Shown piece by piece: positions 5,348-6,815 of a stretch of DNA of 6,815 nt; the first letter of the stretch is position 1; the number at the start of each line of letters is the position of its first letter. This DNA comes from JBPOIS01 sp052034295 (lineage in GTDB: Bacteria > Pseudomonadota > Gammaproteobacteria > Pseudomonadales > Moraxellaceae): positions 1 to 6,815 of the forward strand of contig JBPOIS010000040.1 in NCBI GenBank assembly GCA_052034295.1, given 5' to 3'. Under the pieces are notes generated by a model. The model saw only the letters and a program-made list of their open reading frames with translations, had not been told where the DNA came from and searched no databases. The position numbers were made by a program, and so were the translations under genes.

Positions 5348-6556
5348 ATGTCGGCTTTTTTACCTGCAGCTGAGCAACTGGCCCAGATCAAACGCGGCAT
5401 TGCCGAACTGATCGGTGAAGACGATCTCTGCAAAAAACTCTCCGAAAACCGCCCGCTGCGCATCAAGGCCGGTTTTGACCCCACGGCACCGGACCTGCAC
5501 CTGGGCCACACCGTGCTGATCAACAAACTGCGCACTTTTCAGGAGTTGGGGCATCATGTCCTGTTCTTGATTGGCGACTACACCGCCATGATTGGCGACC
5601 CGACCGGCAAGAGCGCCACCCGCCCGCCGCTGAGTGCCGAGCAGGTGGCGGAGAATGCCAGGACCTATCAGGAACAGGTGTTCAAGATTCTCGACCCGGC
5701 CCGGACCGAAGTGGTGTTCAACAGCCACTGGTTCAATGCCATGACGGCGGCTGACCTGATCCGGCTGGCCAGTCAGCAAACTGTCTCGCGCATGCTGGAG
5801 CGCGACGATTTCAGCAAGCGCTACAAAGCCCAGCAGCCCATCGCCATTCATGAATTCCTCTACCCGCTGGTGCAGGGCTATGACTCTGTGGCGCTGCGGG
5901 CCGATGTCGAACTGGGGGGCACCGACCAGACCTTTAACCTGCTGATGGGCCGCACCCTACAGGGACGCTACGGCCAATCGGCGCAGGCCTGCATCACCCT
6001 GCCGATCCTCGAAGGCCTGGACGGGGTCCACAAGATGTCCAAATCGCTGGGCAACTACATTGGTGTGCAGGACAGTCCCGGCAGCATGTACCAAAAAATC
6101 CTCTCCATGCCCGACAGCCTGATTGCCCGCTACTTTGAACTGCTCAGCTTCCGCGCGATGGCCGACATCAACGCCCTGCTGACCGAAATGCAGCAGGGCC
6201 GCAATCCACAGGAACTGAAAAAGCTGCTGGCCCTGGAGCTGGTCGAACGCTTCCACGGTGCCGAAGCCGCAGCCACGGCCCACAAGAGTGCCGGCAACCG
6301 GCTGGCCGAGGGGGAACTGCCGGTCGACCTGCCGCACATCACCCTCACCCTGGAAGAGCATCCGCAACTGTTCATCACCAGCGTGCTCACCCGTGCTGGC
6401 CTCACCAAGAATGCCGCACAGGCCAAGGATGCCCTGGCGCGTGGTGCGGTCAAAGTCGATCAACAGGGGGTGGACGCCAGCCGGACCTTCAGCGCTGGTG
6501 AGCAGGTCATCATCCAGGTGGGCAAAAAAGCCATTGCCCGTATCCGCTTTCAATAA
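5348..6556 (+). CDS. tyrS: TyrS, tyrosyl-tRNA synthetase
   Basis: This class I aminoacyl-tRNA synthetase charges tRNA-Tyr with tyrosine in the cytoplasm. The product has 402 residues, close to the roughly 400 typical of the Pseudomonas-type enzyme and shorter than the 424 of E. coli TyrS. Seen: GFDPTAPDLHLGH (42-54) with the HIGH-type motif HLGH (51-54), GDYTAMIGDPTGKS (76-89), the tyrosine/tRNA region QGYDSVALRADVELGGTDQ (176-194), KMSKS (229-233) and a C-terminal S4 RNA-binding domain (about 340-402) including TKNAAQAKDALARGAVKV (353-370). The sequence is intact. A weak GGA (5337-5339) precedes the ATG by 8 bases. It is followed by its own terminator and then a strong rRNA-like promoter, an arrangement I recall from several Pseudomonadales genomes. 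Confidence 0.98.
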   Translation: MSAFLPAAEQLAQIKRGIAELIGEDDLCKKLSENRPLRIKAGFDPTAPDLHLGHTVLINKLRTFQELGHHVLFLIGDYTAMIGDPTGKSATRPPLSAEQVAENARTYQEQVFKILDPARTEVVFNSHWFNAMTAADLIRLASQQTVSRMLERDDFSKRYKAQQPIAIHEFLYPLVQGYDSVALRADVELGGTDQTFNLLMGRTLQGRYGQSAQACITLPILEGLDGVHKMSKSLGNYIGVQDSPGSMYQKILSMPDSLIARYFELLSFRAMADINALLTEMQQGRNPQELKKLLALELVERFHGAEAAATAHKSAGNRLAEGELPVDLPHITLTLEEHPQLFITSVLTRAGLTKNAAQAKDALARGAVKVDQQGVDASRTFSAGEQVIIQVGKKAIARIRFQ

Positions 6557-6584
6557 GAAAGCCCTTCTACAAACCCTCGACGCA

Positions 6585-6615
6585 AAAAGTGCAAAGGCCG
6601 GATCTTTGCTCTTTT
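6585..6615 (+). terminator. Intrinsic terminator of tyrS
   Basis: AAAAG-T-GCAAAG (6585-6596) pairs with CTTTGC-T-CTTTT (6604-6615): eleven base pairs broken by one T-T mismatch, with a 7-base loop GCCGGAT. The T-rich end of the right arm acts as the U-tract on the plus strand and the A-run on the left arm would serve the minus strand. It begins 28 bases after the tyrS stop and insulates the promoter that follows. Confidence 0.8.
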
Positions 6616-6698
6616 ATTAAAAAACAAATACTTATAAAAAAACTCATTGTAACCTTGTGTAAAAAACACCCACTCGCGTGCAAAATCCCAAAAAACAC
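6616..6698 (+). promoter_or_regulatory. AT-rich upstream activating region (UP element-like)
   Basis: This 83-base stretch is clearly more AT-rich than the rest of the window and holds several A-runs, notably CAAAATCCCAAAAAAC (6681-6696), directly upstream of the -35 box, where the alpha subunits of RNA polymerase bind at rRNA promoters. Fis-type sites could also lie here but none was identified with confidence. Confidence 0.55.
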
Positions 6699-6726
6699 TT
6701 GCACTGGTTTGGGAGTTCCCTATAAT
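6699..6726 (+). promoter_or_regulatory. Strong rRNA P1-like promoter
   Basis: TTGCAC (-35, 6699-6704) and a perfect TATAAT (-10, 6721-6726) are separated by 16 bases, the suboptimal spacing typical of rRNA P1 promoters. GC-rich discriminator bases GCACACC follow, like the E. coli rrn P1 start regions that make such promoters sensitive to ppGpp and initiating nucleotide level. The start of transcription is expected near A6734. No protein gene follows within the window. I infer an rRNA operon beginning beyond the right edge. Confidence 0.8.
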
Positions 6727-6733
6727 GCACACC

Positions 6734-6815
6734 ACGGCGACGCGCTGCAGCGACAAAAACCTGAAGTAAAACAGAAGGTTAGTAGTCAAAGTAGTGATAG
6801 TATCCGGGTCTGATC
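6734..6815 (+). other. Predicted rRNA operon leader (5' end of the transcript)
   Basis: The bases after the promoter hold a perfect palindrome CGCTGCAGCG (6743-6752) and a 9-base near-repeat, AGTAGTCAA then AGTAGTGAT (6781-6798). No mature 16S 5' end and no convincing boxA antiterminator motif are visible before the window ends, so the leader probably continues. A non-rRNA transcript cannot be excluded from this stretch alone. Confidence 0.5.

Noticed and set aside
6589..6813. Short plus-strand frame over the tyrS terminator and rRNA-like promoter
   Set aside because: It runs through a terminator and a promoter, starts inside a hairpin, and shows no protein-like features.

Overview
This is ordinary chromosomal, housekeeping-type bacterial DNA, GC-rich except for a few AT-rich gaps. 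It looks proteobacterial. The run erpA, anmK, tyrS, then a promoter resembling rRNA operon P1 promoters, recalls the tyrS-anmK-erpA neighbourhoods of Pseudomonadales and some Betaproteobacteria. A tandem pair of AdeT-family periplasmic proteins plus a small Roadblock/LC7-type protein leans, from memory of the families only, towards a high-GC relative of Moraxellaceae. No plasmid, phage, IS, CRISPR or tRNA signature was seen.

Layout. Bases 1-608 (minus) hold the N-terminal part of a YheS-like ABC-F ATPase running off the left edge. Bases 609-917 are a divergent intergenic region with a long imperfect hairpin, a 21-bp-spaced direct repeat and an inverted repeat beside a TATAAA box. Two related secreted proteins follow on the plus strand (918-1910 and 2022-3047), separated by a strong intrinsic terminator and a candidate new promoter. 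Then come erpA (3128-3460), a structured gap of about 325 bases, a 118-residue Roadblock-like protein (3787-4143), anmK on the minus strand (4174-5271, convergent with the Roadblock gene and divergent from tyrS), tyrS (5348-6556) with a terminator, and an AT-rich region leading into a strong P1-like promoter at 6699-6726. A 16S rRNA gene probably begins beyond the right edge.

Function. The genes are mostly independent units: translation (YheS, TyrS, the predicted rRNA operon), Fe-S cluster delivery (ErpA), cell-wall sugar recycling (AnmK) and two periplasmic proteins of uncertain role. No multi-gene pathway is encoded here. The least understood parts are the tandem AdeT-like pair with four conserved cysteines and no adjacent permease, the lone Roadblock protein without a Ras-like GTPase partner, and the structured non-coding gaps.
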